The notes beneath the pieces were generated by a model. That model made no database searches. It saw only the letters and a program-made list of their open reading frames with translations, and was not told the DNA's origin. A stretch of DNA of 16,287 nt from Polyrhizophydium stewartii. Lineage: Eukaryota > Chytridiomycota > Chytridiomycetes > Rhizophydiales. This document shows, in pieces, positions 1-8,860 of this stretch. Numbering within the stretch: the first letter of the stretch is position 1; each line of letters opens with the position of its first letter. The stretch spans positions 1-16,287 of the forward strand of contig JADGIZ010000310.1 of assembly GCA_027604665.1 (NCBI GenBank). Reading direction: 5' to 3'. A program made the position numbers and the translations under genes.

Positions 1-254
1 GACCGAGGGCGGCACGCACCGCCGAAGCCGAGCTGGGCCATCTTGCGCAGGGCGTCGAGCGGGTAGGTCTCGTTGATGTCCCACTCGGTCATGTAGGGCG
101 CGAGCTCCTTGTCGGCAAAGGCCTTGGCCATCGACTGGATCTCGAGCGCCTCGTCCGACAGGCCCTCGGACCCTGCGCCGTGCACGCGCGCGGGCGGCGG
201 CAGCAGCGGCAGCAGGCGGGCAGGCAGCAGCGGGCGGGCGGGCCGCAGCAGCAT
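1..254 (-). CDS. Acyl-CoA dehydrogenase, isobutyryl-CoA dehydrogenase-like, 5' end only (partial)
   Basis: First exon reads from the ATG at 254 down to 20, followed by a GTGCGT donor at 19; the rest lies beyond the left edge. The first ~26 residues are rich in Arg, Leu, Ala and Pro with no acidic residues (starts MLLRPARPLLPARLL), as in a mitochondrial presequence. The mature start GLSDEALEIQSMAKAFADKE, followed by ELAPYMTEWD and ALRKMAQLGFGG, matches the N-terminal helical domain of acyl-CoA dehydrogenases. It is closest in my memory to isobutyryl-CoA dehydrogenase (ACAD8), an FAD enzyme of valine breakdown in the mitochondrial matrix. Only this ATG is in frame with the conserved part. An alternative is an upstream exon joined at the CAG at 175-173, but the uninterrupted reading gives a convincing leader. 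Substrate assignment within the ACAD family is uncertain because the catalytic part is outside the window. Confidence 0.8.
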   Translation of the reverse strand, partial: MLLRPARPLLPARLLPLLPPPARVHGAGSEGLSDEALEIQSMAKAFADKELAPYMTEWDINETYPLDALRKMAQLGFGGACRPR

Positions 255-282
255 CGGCCGCCGCGCGCATTCATTCGCATGC

Positions 283-1837
283 TCAGTCGAGCGACACGTA
301 GCGCTGCAGGTGCGCCGGGATCGCGGACAGCAGGCCCTTGCTCTCGAGCCACGCCTTGCTGAACAGCCGCGACTGGTAGCGGTATGCGCCGTCGCAGATG
401 ATCGTGGCAATCGTCTTGCCCGGCCCGAGGATCTTGGCGACCTGCACGGCCGCCGCGACGTTGAGCGCCGAGCTCGCGCCCACAAACAGGCCCTCCTCGT
501 CCAGCAGGCGGTAGACCATCTCGATCGACGCCTCGTCGGGCACGTGCACGGCGTCGTCGAGGAGCTCAAAGTCCGGCGCGAGGTTGTCGGTCAGGCGGCC
601 CTGCCCGATGCCCTCGGTGATCGACCCGGCGCCCGTGCGCTCGAGCGCGCCCGTCTTCTTGAGCGCGTACAGCACCGACCCCGGCGGGTCCGCCAGGAAC
701 ACCTTGACGCGGCCGCCCGACGCGTCCTTGAGCGCCCGCGCGGTGCCTGCGAGCGTGCCGCCCGTGCCCGTCGCGCACGTGAAGGCGTCCAGCCGCCCCT
801 GCGTCTGCGCCCAGATCTCGGGGCCCGTCGTCTCGATGTGCGCCTGCCGGTTCGCCGTCTGCATCGCACGTCAGCAGCCCGCATCGCCCTCATGCATCGC
901 CATCACGCGGCCGATGGCGCAATCCGGCCGCCCGCAGGCGACATCACGCTGCAAGCGCGGGCCGGCGGGCCTGCGGCGTGCGCAGTGTGGGGTCGGCTGC
1001 CGCACCCCGCCCGCCTGCCTGCCCCTCCACAACCCAGCGCGCCGCCCGACGCCCGACGCTGCCCCGCTGCATCCGCGCGGCCGACCCACATTGTCGAACT
1101 GGTTGGTCCACACGGCGTTGTCGAGCGTCGCGGCAAACTCTCTGGCCTGGTGGTTGTAGTTGGCCGGGTCCGTGAACGGCACCGCGGGCACGGGGCGCAC
1201 GTCCGCGCCGAGCATGCGCAGCAGGTCGATCTTCTCCTTGCTCTGCGTGTTGGGCATGTAGCTGCCGATCCCGCCGAGTGCCGCGGCGTCCTGCTGCGTC
1301 AGCGGACGCCGCTTCCGAAGCCGCTGACGACGACGCCGCCGCCGCCCCGACACGCCCGCGGCACCCACATCACGCATTTGTAGCCCTTGGCCCGGCACAC
1401 GTGCGCCAGGCCGATGCCCGTGTTGCCCGCAGTGCCCTCGACGACCGTGCCGCCTGGCTTGAGCAGGCCGCGGCGCTCGGCATCTTGGACCACATACAGC
1501 GCCGCGCGGTCCTTGACCGAGCCGCCTGCGAGGTGCGGCGCCGGACGCCGGTGCGGAATGCCGTGCGCGGGTGCCGGCCGTCAGCGCGCGCGGCCGTGAC
1601 GATGCCGCGACAGCCGTGCGACGCCGGCGACGGCGAAGGCGACGCACCGGGGTTCATGAACTCGGCCTTGCCGAGGATCTCGCAGCCGGTCTCCTCGGAC
1701 AGCCGGTTGAGGCGGATGAGCGGCGTGTTGCCGATGGCCTGCGTGAAGCCGCGCACGACGCGGCCGACGCTGATGACCGGCGCAGACATGGGCAGAGTCG
1801 GGCGAGGTTCGGGCGCGGCCATTCTGCCCGTTTCCAT
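283..1837 (-). CDS. Cysteine synthase (O-acetylserine sulfhydrylase), fungal type, four exons
   Basis: PLP enzyme making cysteine from an O-acetylated serine and sulfide. Exons: 1837-1648, 1525-1369, 1261-1090, 858-283 (1095 nt, 364 aa). All three introns (122, 107, 231 nt) are GT-AG. The joins restore family motifs: [10 protein letters not shown] with the PLP lysine (K68), [23 protein letters not shown] across intron 2, QFDNTANRQAH across intron 3, the phosphate-binding [17 protein letters not shown] and the terminal GASSALN. Gapless agreement with fungal cysteine synthases, including the ending [15 protein letters not shown], makes the call firm. Start could be Met1 (1837), Met6 (1822) or Met17 (1789); the conserved part begins near residue 20. 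A short mitochondrial leader is possible but not evident. The stop lies 28 bp upstream of the next gene's ATG on the same strand. Divergent from the HeH gene. Confidence 0.95.
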
Positions 1838-1903
1838 ACGCGAGGGACGCGTCCTTCTTATTCTTTAGCGGAAAAATTCAGTGTTTTTCCCTCAAGACCC
1901 CGC
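1838..1903. promoter_or_regulatory. 66-bp shared divergent promoter between cysteine synthase and HeH protein genes
   Basis: Only 66 bp separate the two outward-facing first ATGs (114 bp if cysteine synthase starts at 1789). The sequence is locally AT-richer than both genes. It holds a perfect 10-bp palindrome GGACGCGTCC (1845-1854), whose core ACGCGT is the MluI cell-cycle box motif of fungi. It also holds a perfect 7-bp inverted repeat, GGAAAAA (1870-1876) and TTTTTCC (1884-1890). Promoter role follows from position; binding by any factor is inference. Confidence 0.6.
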
Positions 1904-4462
1904 ATGTCCGGCTCGCACAGCGACAGCGGCGATGGCCTGCACCGCCACGACGAGAGCGGCGCGCTGCCCGACTACCTCGCCGCCGCCTTCGACCCCGCGC
2001 GCGCGACCGTGCAGCAGCTCGTGCGCATCCTCGCCCGCCACCAGGTCGCGCTGCCGCCGTCGCGCCAGCGCAAGGACCATTATGTCGACCTGTTCCGCAC
2101 ACACATTGCCCCACGCCTCGACGAGCTGCGCCAGGCCGCCGCGCGCATCGCCCCGCGCGCCCCGCGCATCTCGCTCGTCGGCGCAGCGGCCGCCGACTAC
2201 GACGACGACGACACCCTGGCCGCCGCCGCCGCCGCTGCCGCCGCTGCCATCTCGGACGCCGACGACGCCGCGCTGCGCGGCGGCCGCACCCCAAGACGCC
2301 GCTCGCAGGCCCCGCAGACCCCGGCCCGCAGGTCTGTGCGCTCCGTCGCTGCGCCTTACAGCAGCGGCGTGGACTCGGACGCCGATGCCGACCTCGCCGC
2401 CGCCGCGGGCTCCCGCCAGCAGCCCGCGATCGCCTCCCAGACGCCGCGCGCCAGTGCTCACCAGGCGTTTTCGGACAACAACCAGTTCCAGTCGCCGCCG
2501 CACCGCTCCACAGCGCCTGCGACGGCCAGGCGCACAAGCACCAAGACCGCCGCAGCCGCCGATGGCGCAAACGTCTTCTCGGGCGACAATCCGTTCCAGA
2601 GCCCCACCAAGCCCGTTGTATCCGGCCTCGTGTCGCCCAGGCATCGCCGCGCCAAGTCCAAGTCGCACCAAGACCCTCTGGAGGCGCCGGCACCCGTGAC
2701 TGCAGCAGCCCCGGCATCGTTTGGCTTTGACGGGCCCGACGACGACGGCACGATCGGCTCGCCCGCCATCTGGGCGTCGGCACACTCTGGGCTGGCGACA
2801 GCCCACAAGCCGCCCGCGGCGGTCCCGGTCACTCCCGCGACGTTCGATTCGATCATGCGCGACCTCGACGGCCTGCACGCCGCCACGCCCGGCAAGCAGG
2901 CTCGCAGGCGCGGCACTGCGGGCCGCGACGGGAGCAGCGGCGACGCAGGCAGTGCCAGCAGTCATCGTGTCGCTGGAACGCCCGCGATGAGCGCTGCCGG
3001 ATCGCCTACGTCGGATCGCACCAGGCCGTACATGCGCAGGAAGCCGCGCCTCGCTTCCAACAACAGCATCACGCGCGAGATGGTCGTTCAGGGCATGCTG
3101 GTGGTTGGATCGGCGGCGCTCGCCATCTTTGCGGCCCTGGCGGCCCATTGGCAGATCGCCGTGCACCCCGATCTCGCATACTGTCCCGCGGATCCGCTGC
3201 AGTGGCCGGCGCCGAAGCCGTACGAAGGCTGGAACCCGCTCGGGTATCTGGTCCCGCCGTGCGTGTCGTGCCCCGAGCACGCCGTGTGCTCGCCGCGCAA
3301 CGTCACGGCGTGCACAGGCGACCACATCCGCCACCACAGCCCATGGGCCGCGATCGTCGGCCAGGACTCGCCGACTGCGTTCCCGATCGGCCAGGCCATG
3401 TGCGTGCCGGACGCGGAGCGGCTCGAGAAGGAGGCGCGCCGGCAGCAGGCGATCGCGGTGCTCTACGGCATCCTCGACGATGTTGTGCGTTCGTGGGTCG
3501 GCAAGGCAGAGTGCGGCGACATCAAACCGACGCAGGACACCCGCTTCGCGTGGTCGGCGCGGCCAGACACCTTTGGCCACCGGCCCGTGCTCGGCATGCC
3601 GCTCGCGATCGCTCGCTCGCATCTGCGCACCAGCGTCCCCGAGTCCTGGTCCGACGACCGCTTCGAAGAGTACTGGAAGGCGGTGTTTGCGATTGTGGTC
3701 TCGCCGCCGCCGCAGTATCCGTCTTCGGGCTCTGGCTCGTCGCAGGCGCAGACGTCCGGTGCTCCCGCGCCGCCCAAGCTCGACTCGCTCACCACCATCC
3801 TCGACGACACGGCGCACCAGCACCGCCTGCTTGTGTCGTCCAACCCGCCCGTCGTCAGCATGTCGTGCCGCGTGCGCCGCCACATCTGGTCCATGGCGCT
3901 CAAGTACTCGCTGCAGATCACGCTGACCTGCGGCGCGATTGTTATCGGCATGCTCGGCTACATCATGCGGCAGCAGCACCTGCAAGAGCGCCGTATTGTC
4001 GCTGTACTGGTCGAAGACGTCATGGACATGGTGCACGGCGAGTCCGAGAACCACCATCGTGACCCCGCGCGGTTCCCGGCGCCGGGACTGTCGATTGCGC
4101 ACGTGCAAGACCACTTGCTGCCAAGCGTGGCCATTGACGCCCCGAGCTTGCCCGCGTCCGAGGACCTCGACCTGCCCTATGCAACGCACAAGGACCCCGC
4201 GGGCCACACGATCTGGACGATCCCGGACGCGCACGTGCGCAAGCGGCTGTGGGGGCTCGTCACGGCCGAGGTCGCCCGGCTGACGTCGATCCGCAAAACC
4301 GTCATGGAGGTCAAGGGCCAGCCGCAGGATCTGTGGATGTGGGTCGCCAGCCCCGCGCTGAGCCCGCGCCGGTCGCGCTCTGCGCTCTCCAACGCGGCTG
4401 CCGCACGCGCGGCCGCATCAGCGTCGCCCGCGACGTCCAAGCAGCACGTCGTGGCTTACTGA
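1904..4462 (+). CDS. Inner nuclear membrane protein with HeH (LEM-like) and Man1-Src1 C-terminal domains
   Basis: Single exon, 852 aa. Residues ~21-75 form a HeH domain (YLAAAFDPARATVQQLVRIL, then HYVDLFRTHIAPRLDEL), the fungal LEM-like helix-extension-helix found in Src1/Heh1, Heh2 and Lem2. Residues ~85-390 are disordered, Ser/Pro/Ala-rich, with basic nuclear-import-like patches (RRRSQ, RHRRAKSK) and two similar motifs, NNQFQSP and DNPFQSP, near residues 195 and 230. The first membrane helix is at ~395-416. It is followed by a Cys-rich perinuclear-lumen segment (C427, then CVSC and further Cys) and a second helix at ~668-688. The C-terminal MSC region includes a winged-helix-like stretch (~740-830, HTIWTIPDAHVRKRLW). 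The domain order matches Src1/Man1 proteins, which tether chromatin to the nuclear envelope and help nuclear pore and envelope repair. Start chosen at 1904 because frame upstream overlaps cysteine synthase coding. Confidence 0.9.
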   Translation: MSGSHSDSGDGLHRHDESGALPDYLAAAFDPARATVQQLVRILARHQVALPPSRQRKDHYVDLFRTHIAPRLDELRQAAARIAPRAPRISLVGAAAADYDDDDTLAAAAAAAAAAISDADDAALRGGRTPRRRSQAPQTPARRSVRSVAAPYSSGVDSDADADLAAAAGSRQQPAIASQTPRASAHQAFSDNNQFQSPPHRSTAPATARRTSTKTAAAADGANVFSGDNPFQSPTKPVVSGLVSPRHRRAKSKSHQDPLEAPAPVTAAAPASFGFDGPDDDGTIGSPAIWASAHSGLATAHKPPAAVPVTPATFDSIMRDLDGLHAATPGKQARRRGTAGRDGSSGDAGSASSHRVAGTPAMSAAGSPTSDRTRPYMRRKPRLASNNSITREMVVQGMLVVGSAALAIFAALAAHWQIAVHPDLAYCPADPLQWPAPKPYEGWNPLGYLVPPCVSCPEHAVCSPRNVTACTGDHIRHHSPWAAIVGQDSPTAFPIGQAMCVPDAERLEKEARRQQAIAVLYGILDDVVRSWVGKAECGDIKPTQDTRFAWSARPDTFGHRPVLGMPLAIARSHLRTSVPESWSDDRFEEYWKAVFAIVVSPPPQYPSSGSGSSQAQTSGAPAPPKLDSLTTILDDTAHQHRLLVSSNPPVVSMSCRVRRHIWSMALKYSLQITLTCGAIVIGMLGYIMRQQHLQERRIVAVLVEDVMDMVHGESENHHRDPARFPAPGLSIAHVQDHLLPSVAIDAPSLPASEDLDLPYATHKDPAGHTIWTIPDAHVRKRLWGLVTAEVARLTSIRKTVMEVKGQPQDLWMWVASPALSPRRSRSALSNAAAARAAASASPATSKQHVVAY
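2219..2248 (+). repeat. Alanine-coding GCC/GCT tract in the HeH protein
   Basis: Ten consecutive Ala codons (residues 106-115) follow a run of Asp codons just downstream of the HeH domain. It is a coding trinucleotide repeat, so length variation between strains would keep the reading frame. Confidence 0.8.
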
Positions 4463-4549
4463 TCTCGCATTTCGCCTCCCGCACCTCGCCTATTCGCATT
4501 CGCTATTTCTGGAAATGAATGAAGCATTATCGCACATTGCCCAGATTGT
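4463..4549. other. 87-bp convergent intergenic gap
   Basis: Stop codons of the HeH gene (4462, plus) and the seven-helix gene (4550, minus) face each other across 87 bp of lower-GC sequence. Both transcripts must end in or beyond this gap, so their 3' UTRs probably overlap. No hairpin or clear canonical polyadenylation signal stands out. Confidence 0.5.
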
Positions 4550-5503
4550 TTACAAATTTGACGTATGACTGGCCGAATAGCCGATCGATGGCCGCATCTC
4601 GGAGCGGAAGAGGCCAAACTCGATGCCGCGGGACGAGTCGAGCGTCCGCCAGATGCTGCCATGTGGCTTCGACTGCTGCGTCGCTTGCTGCGGCACTGCC
4701 ATGGTGTTCAGGGACTCGTCTGCCGGCTGCTTCACGTTGCCTGAATGGTGATGCGGCACAGCGTTGGCCGGCTCGGCCTTGTGCGGTTTGCCGGCAAGTA
4801 GCCGGCGGATCAAGAGCATGATCTGGATCGAGATGATTTCGGAGCCACAGCACAGCAAATCGATGAAAGTAGCGTGGAAAAGCTCTTGATTGGAAACGTA
4901 CCTCCAGACGATGGGTGCGTAACCCGGAATCAAATAGGGGAAGACGAGCATGTTGAGCCCGGAAAATACAAGCTTGGTTTGCCATGTCTTGAGCTTGAGC
5001 CTTGTGAGCGCAGAGTGGAGCTGGAAGCACTGGAAACCGAGATCGCATAATCTGGGGACAATGAAATAGATCTGGAAGGCTTCGTAGATTCGATTGGCGT
5101 CGATCATGGGCAGGACCAGGTGCGCCATCTCCAATAGCGCAGCCGCCAAAACGATGGCTTGCACTGCGCCTGTGACGGCAAGGATGGCGCCGCGTTGAAA
5201 GGGCGCCTTGATGAACTGAACTTGCGCGAGCGCCATGGTGGCGAAGAAGAGGCTGACGAGCTCGCGCCGCGCAACGACCACCTGGCGTGGCACCTGGCCG
5301 GTGTCGACCATGACCCAGGCAGCTGCTTCGAGTGCAGCAATGGGGAGCGGCAGGATGCACACGCAGCGCTGCAGCACCGTGTATGCGTTGGCCGACATGC
5401 GCGCCGTCTGCGCCAGCGTCGCGAGCGCCGCCAGCGCCACAAGCGACGCCGAGGCAACGGTCACGGCCGGACCCGGGCCACCCATCGTCAGGCTTGGCGC
5501 CAT
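4550..5503 (-). CDS. Seven-helix integral membrane protein, function unknown
   Basis: Single exon, 317 aa from the first ATG at 5503. Hydrophobic helices lie at about residues 13-33, 42-66, 82-98, 105-134, 140-162, 177-200 and 209-232, followed by an 85-residue polar tail (HHHSGN, PQQATQQ) ending SASHTSNL. Seven helices with a short N-terminus and long hydrophilic tail resemble receptor topology. I do not see a recognisable GPCR signature such as DRY or NPxxY, and I do not recognise the family. The frame stays open upstream of 5503, but no ATG occurs there and it would run into the kinase gene's promoter. A second possible start is Met7 (5485). Divergent from the LRR kinase gene across 137 bp. 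Role unknown; sensing or transport are only possibilities. Confidence 0.75.
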   Translation of the reverse strand: MAPSLTMGGPGPAVTVASASLVALAALATLAQTARMSANAYTVLQRCVCILPLPIAALEAAAWVMVDTGQVPRQVVVARRELVSLFFATMALAQVQFIKAPFQRGAILAVTGAVQAIVLAAALLEMAHLVLPMIDANRIYEAFQIYFIVPRLCDLGFQCFQLHSALTRLKLKTWQTKLVFSGLNMLVFPYLIPGYAPIVWRYVSNQELFHATFIDLLCCGSEIISIQIMLLIRRLLAGKPHKAEPANAVPHHHSGNVKQPADESLNTMAVPQQATQQSKPHGSIWRTLDSSRGIEFGLFRSEMRPSIGYSASHTSNL

Positions 5504-5640
5504 CCAAGGCCGGTCCACTTCATCCGTGCGGCGCTGGCCAATCGTCGCCGCGCGCCAGCTCGGGCGAACCAGCAGCCTGCGCCACACCGCATGGTCCGTG
5601 GTCAGCGGGTTTCCGCAACTTGCTTCCAAAGCACAGAGAA
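5504..5640. promoter_or_regulatory. 137-bp divergent promoter, seven-helix protein gene / LRR kinase gene
   Basis: The two ATGs (5503 minus, 5641 plus) face away from each other across 137 bp. A CCAAT pentamer lies at 5538-5542 on the plus strand. The plus ATG has context GAGAAATG. Regulatory role inferred from position only. Confidence 0.45.
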
Positions 5641-8600
5641 ATGTCTGAACTTGGGGCGCTGCTCGGCCCGCTCGGGGTGCTCTACTCGCTCGTCACGACG
5701 ATTGCGGCGGTCGCGGTCAAGCTCAAGGCCAACCGCGCCGCCGCAGAGGCCCTTGCCAAGCGCTCCGACCTCGTCGTCGTGACGCTCGACGGCCAGGTCA
5801 AGGACAGCCAGGACGGCGCCGTGCTTGCCAACATCGAGGCGCTCGAGTCCATCCTGTCTGCCATCAGCCGCCTCCTCGAGAAGCTGGCCGCCCAGAACAC
5901 CCTGCAGCAGGCCCTCGCTGCCTCCACCAACGCCGGCCGCATCAAGAGCTTTGATGCGCAGCTCACGCAGTTCATCCAGGTGCACTTGCCCTGCCGTCGG
6001 CTCGGTCGCACCCCTCGGCAGGGCTGGGCCGGCCGGCAGCGTGCCTTGCCGAGACGCTGACCCGGCCCGCCCGCAGTCGCTGCAGCTCTCGGTGTCCTTC
6101 CAGCACGACGCCGTGGCCAAGGCCACCCTGCAGGACATGGACGAGCTGCCGTCGCTGATGGAGCAGCTTCTCTCGACCGTCGACACCAAGTTCAACGTGC
6201 AGCAGCAGTAAGCAGCCAGGGCTGGCCGCATCCCGCCAACCGGCCGGCGGCCGGACGAGCGAGCAAGCTCAGCTGACAGCCTCGCTTCCCACTCACGTGC
6301 ACAGGCAGCTCGAGACGCTCACGGCGATCATCAAGCACCAGGCCGAGCTCATCGAGTCGCTGCCCCAGCGCATGAAGCCCAAGGTCGACCAGCTGCTCGG
6401 CAACACCGCCCAGGTCATTGTCGCCAAGTCGGGCCGCGGCCTGTCGTCGCAGCGCGACTGGACCATCGATGCCGACGACATCGACATCATGTGGAACCGC
6501 TCGCTCGGATCGGGCTCCTTTGGCCACATCTACCGTGGCATCTGGGACGGCAAGGAGGTGGCGGTCAAGGTCATGGACGGCGCGCGCGGCCGCGAGGCCG
6601 TCGAGTCGATCGAGAAGGAGGCCGCCGTGTGGTACCCTCTCAACCACACGAACGTGCTCCGGCTCTGGCGCGTGTGCCTCAACACCGACCGCCCCTTCAT
6701 CGTCATGCCCGTGATGATCTGCGACTTGGGGGCGTTCATCACCAAGTTCCCGGACACGGACATGCGTGTGCGCACGAGCTTCCTGCTCGGCATTGCCCGC
6801 GGCATGCAGTACCTGCACACGCTGCCGGAGCCCATCATCCACGGCGACCTCAAGACCAGCAACGTGCTCGTCGGCGAGAGCGGCGAGGTCCAGCTCACCG
6901 ACTTTGGCATGGCCTTTGTCAAGACCACGTCATCGGCCACGACCAAGCGGCGCTCGGGCGCTGTGCGCTGGATCCCGCCCGAAAAGTACAAGCGCGGATA
7001 CGTGCTCTCTCTGCCCTTGGACGTGTTCTCGTTTGGCATGACGGCGTACCACGTCGTCACGGGCAAGCTGCCGTTCCACGACATCGAGTCCGACGAGGAT
7101 GCCAAGGAACTCATCAAGAGCGGCGAGCGGCCGGCTCGCCCCGACGGGGTCCCTGATGCATTATGGCGCATCATTTGCGACTGCTGGCACACCGACCCGG
7201 ACGCGCGGCCGACTTTCCGCAACATCGCCGCGAGGCTCAATGCCCTGCCGCGATCCAAGCTCACGCTGCCGTCGAACGCCATGACGCAGTCGGTGGAGGC
7301 CGAGGCTCCTGCCGAGAAGCCAGAGCTCAAGCCGCTCGACGAGGATGCCCGCCGCATCGTGACGCCTGTGGGCAAACTGCGCAACGTCATATCGGCCGTA
7401 CGATTGCGTCCCGGCTCGGTGCGAGAAGACGACGGGCCGCAGCCGGTTGCCAAGCCCCACGCGGAGAAGATCCACCGAGCGTACACGGCGCCGTCGTCCG
7501 AGGCGCTGCATGTTGAACTGCCAAAGTCGAGCGCCTTGAACGAGGCTGACGAGACCGCGGTGCTGGCAGCGCTGCCGTCGTGGTGTCGCCGCGTGGGCAT
7601 CAAGCGCGAAACGTTCGCCCAGTTCAACAAGACGATCGAGTCGTGGGACAGCAAGCGCGGCAAGTCTGTGCAGAAGCCCATGATCGAATGGAGCGAGCAG
7701 GGCAACGTTGTTGGTCTGCGTCTGATGGACCAGGGCATCACTGGCCCGCTCTCGCGAGTGCTCTTTGCACTCAAGAACCTCCGGATCCTGTGCGTCATGG
7801 AATGCGCCTTGTCGATGCATTCGAGTGTGCTTGCAATGTGCTCACTCTGGGCTTTGCAGGAACCTGTCGAGCAACAAGTTCGAGGGTCCTGTCTCGGATG
7901 ACCTTGGCGGTCTCGTGAACCTCACCCATCTGTGAGTACCAAAAGTCGATGCGCACATCAGCGACCGAGCGCACGCTCTGACGTCCGCTGGTGTTGCAGA
8001 GACCTGAGCCAGAACCGCCTGACGACGCTGCCGGAATCCCTTGGCGACTTGAAGAACCTGATCGAGCTCAATCTGAGCAATAACCGCTTTGTCGAGCTGC
8101 CCGCGTCCATTGGCCGCCTTGCGAAGCTCGAGAAGCTGAGTGCCCATGACAACGAGATCACGGCGCTTCCGGACTCGATTGGCGAGCTGCACACCTTGCA
8201 GCACCTCGGACTGGACTCGAACCGCATCGAGGCTCTGCCCGAAACAATCGGCATGCTGAGAGAGCTGAGGGACCTGTGAGTACTGGGCTGCATCTGGTCC
8301 CGCTTTCCAATCTGGCGAAGCGACTAACTCGCGAGACACTCTGCCAGCGACCTGAGCAACAACAAGCTCTCTGGCCTGCCGTGGCTGATCGGAAACCTCT
8401 TTCAGCTGCGCCGCTTGTACGATACTCGCTTGGCTCTTGCAAAGACGGATCTCCAGTCGCTGACGGCCCTGTGCGCAGGTGGCTCGAGTGCAACAGAATC
8501 TCGCACATCCCGGGCTCGATCGGCCAGCTCGAGCAGCTGACGGAGCTGCACCTGTGGGACAACCAGATCTCGTGGCTGCCGGGAACCCTGGGCAACCTCA

Positions 8601-8740
8601 AGCAGCTCACGGGCTTGTGGCTCGAGAACAACAACCTCAGCGAGCTCCCGCGCACCCTGGGCACGCTTCCCAAGCTCAAGGAGTTTACGCTCGACGGCAA
8701 CGCGCTGCCGACCGAGAAGCTCATGGCGCAGCTGATATGA
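5641..8740 (+). CDS. TKL-type protein kinase with N-terminal MLKL-like helical bundle and C-terminal leucine-rich repeats
   Basis: Seven exons: 5641-5979, 6077-6207, 6305-7789, 7860-7931, 8000-8275, 8348-8416, 8479-8740 (2634 nt, 877 aa). Residues 1-~190 are helical: a hydrophobic first helix (LGALLGPLGVLYSLVTTIAA), then helices with the pattern RIKSFDAQLTQFIQSLQLSV, like MLKL/plant four-helix N-terminal domains. Kinase ~220-480 has a glycine loop LGSGSFGHIYRG, VAVK (K245), HGDLKTSN (D338, Gly in place of the HRD Arg), DFG (D356) and WIPPE, so catalysis looks intact. A ~140-residue linker leads to an LRR N-cap (WSEQGNVVGLRLMDQGITG). About eight to nine repeats follow: first plant-like (LNLSSNKFEGPVSDDLGGL), then 23-residue LP-x-SIG-x-L units as in Ras-binding LRR proteins. 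There is no signal peptide plus single-pass receptor layout, so it is probably cytoplasmic or membrane-peripheral. Substrate unknown. Confidence 0.88.
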
Positions 8741-8860
8741 CCGGAGCATCCAGCTCAGCGCTGATTCCCGCAACCAATCTGATCCCAGCACACCTCCTGG
8801 ATAAATCCTGTGCCCGTGCCAACCATGCCTGCGCTGCGTACTTGTATTTTCAAGTGCGCA
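8741..8860. other. 120-bp convergent intergenic gap
   Basis: Separates the stop of the LRR kinase (8740, plus) from the stop of the small membrane protein gene (8861, minus). No gene-like frame seen. The two 3' UTRs must share or overlap this space. Confidence 0.5.

Noticed and set aside
109..1383. 424-codon plus-strand frame across the cysteine synthase gene
   Set aside because: Antisense to a well-supported enzyme and spanning its introns; the sequence is Arg/Ala-rich and incoherent.
1892..4234. 780-codon minus-strand open frame opposite the HeH gene
   Set aside because: Arg/Gly/Val-rich product with no domain. It mirrors GC-rich codons of a clearly conserved plus-strand protein, so it is a compositional shadow.
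6530..7798. 422-codon minus-strand frame opposite the kinase exon
   Set aside because: Antisense shadow of a strongly conserved kinase domain; Ser/Arg-rich without motifs.
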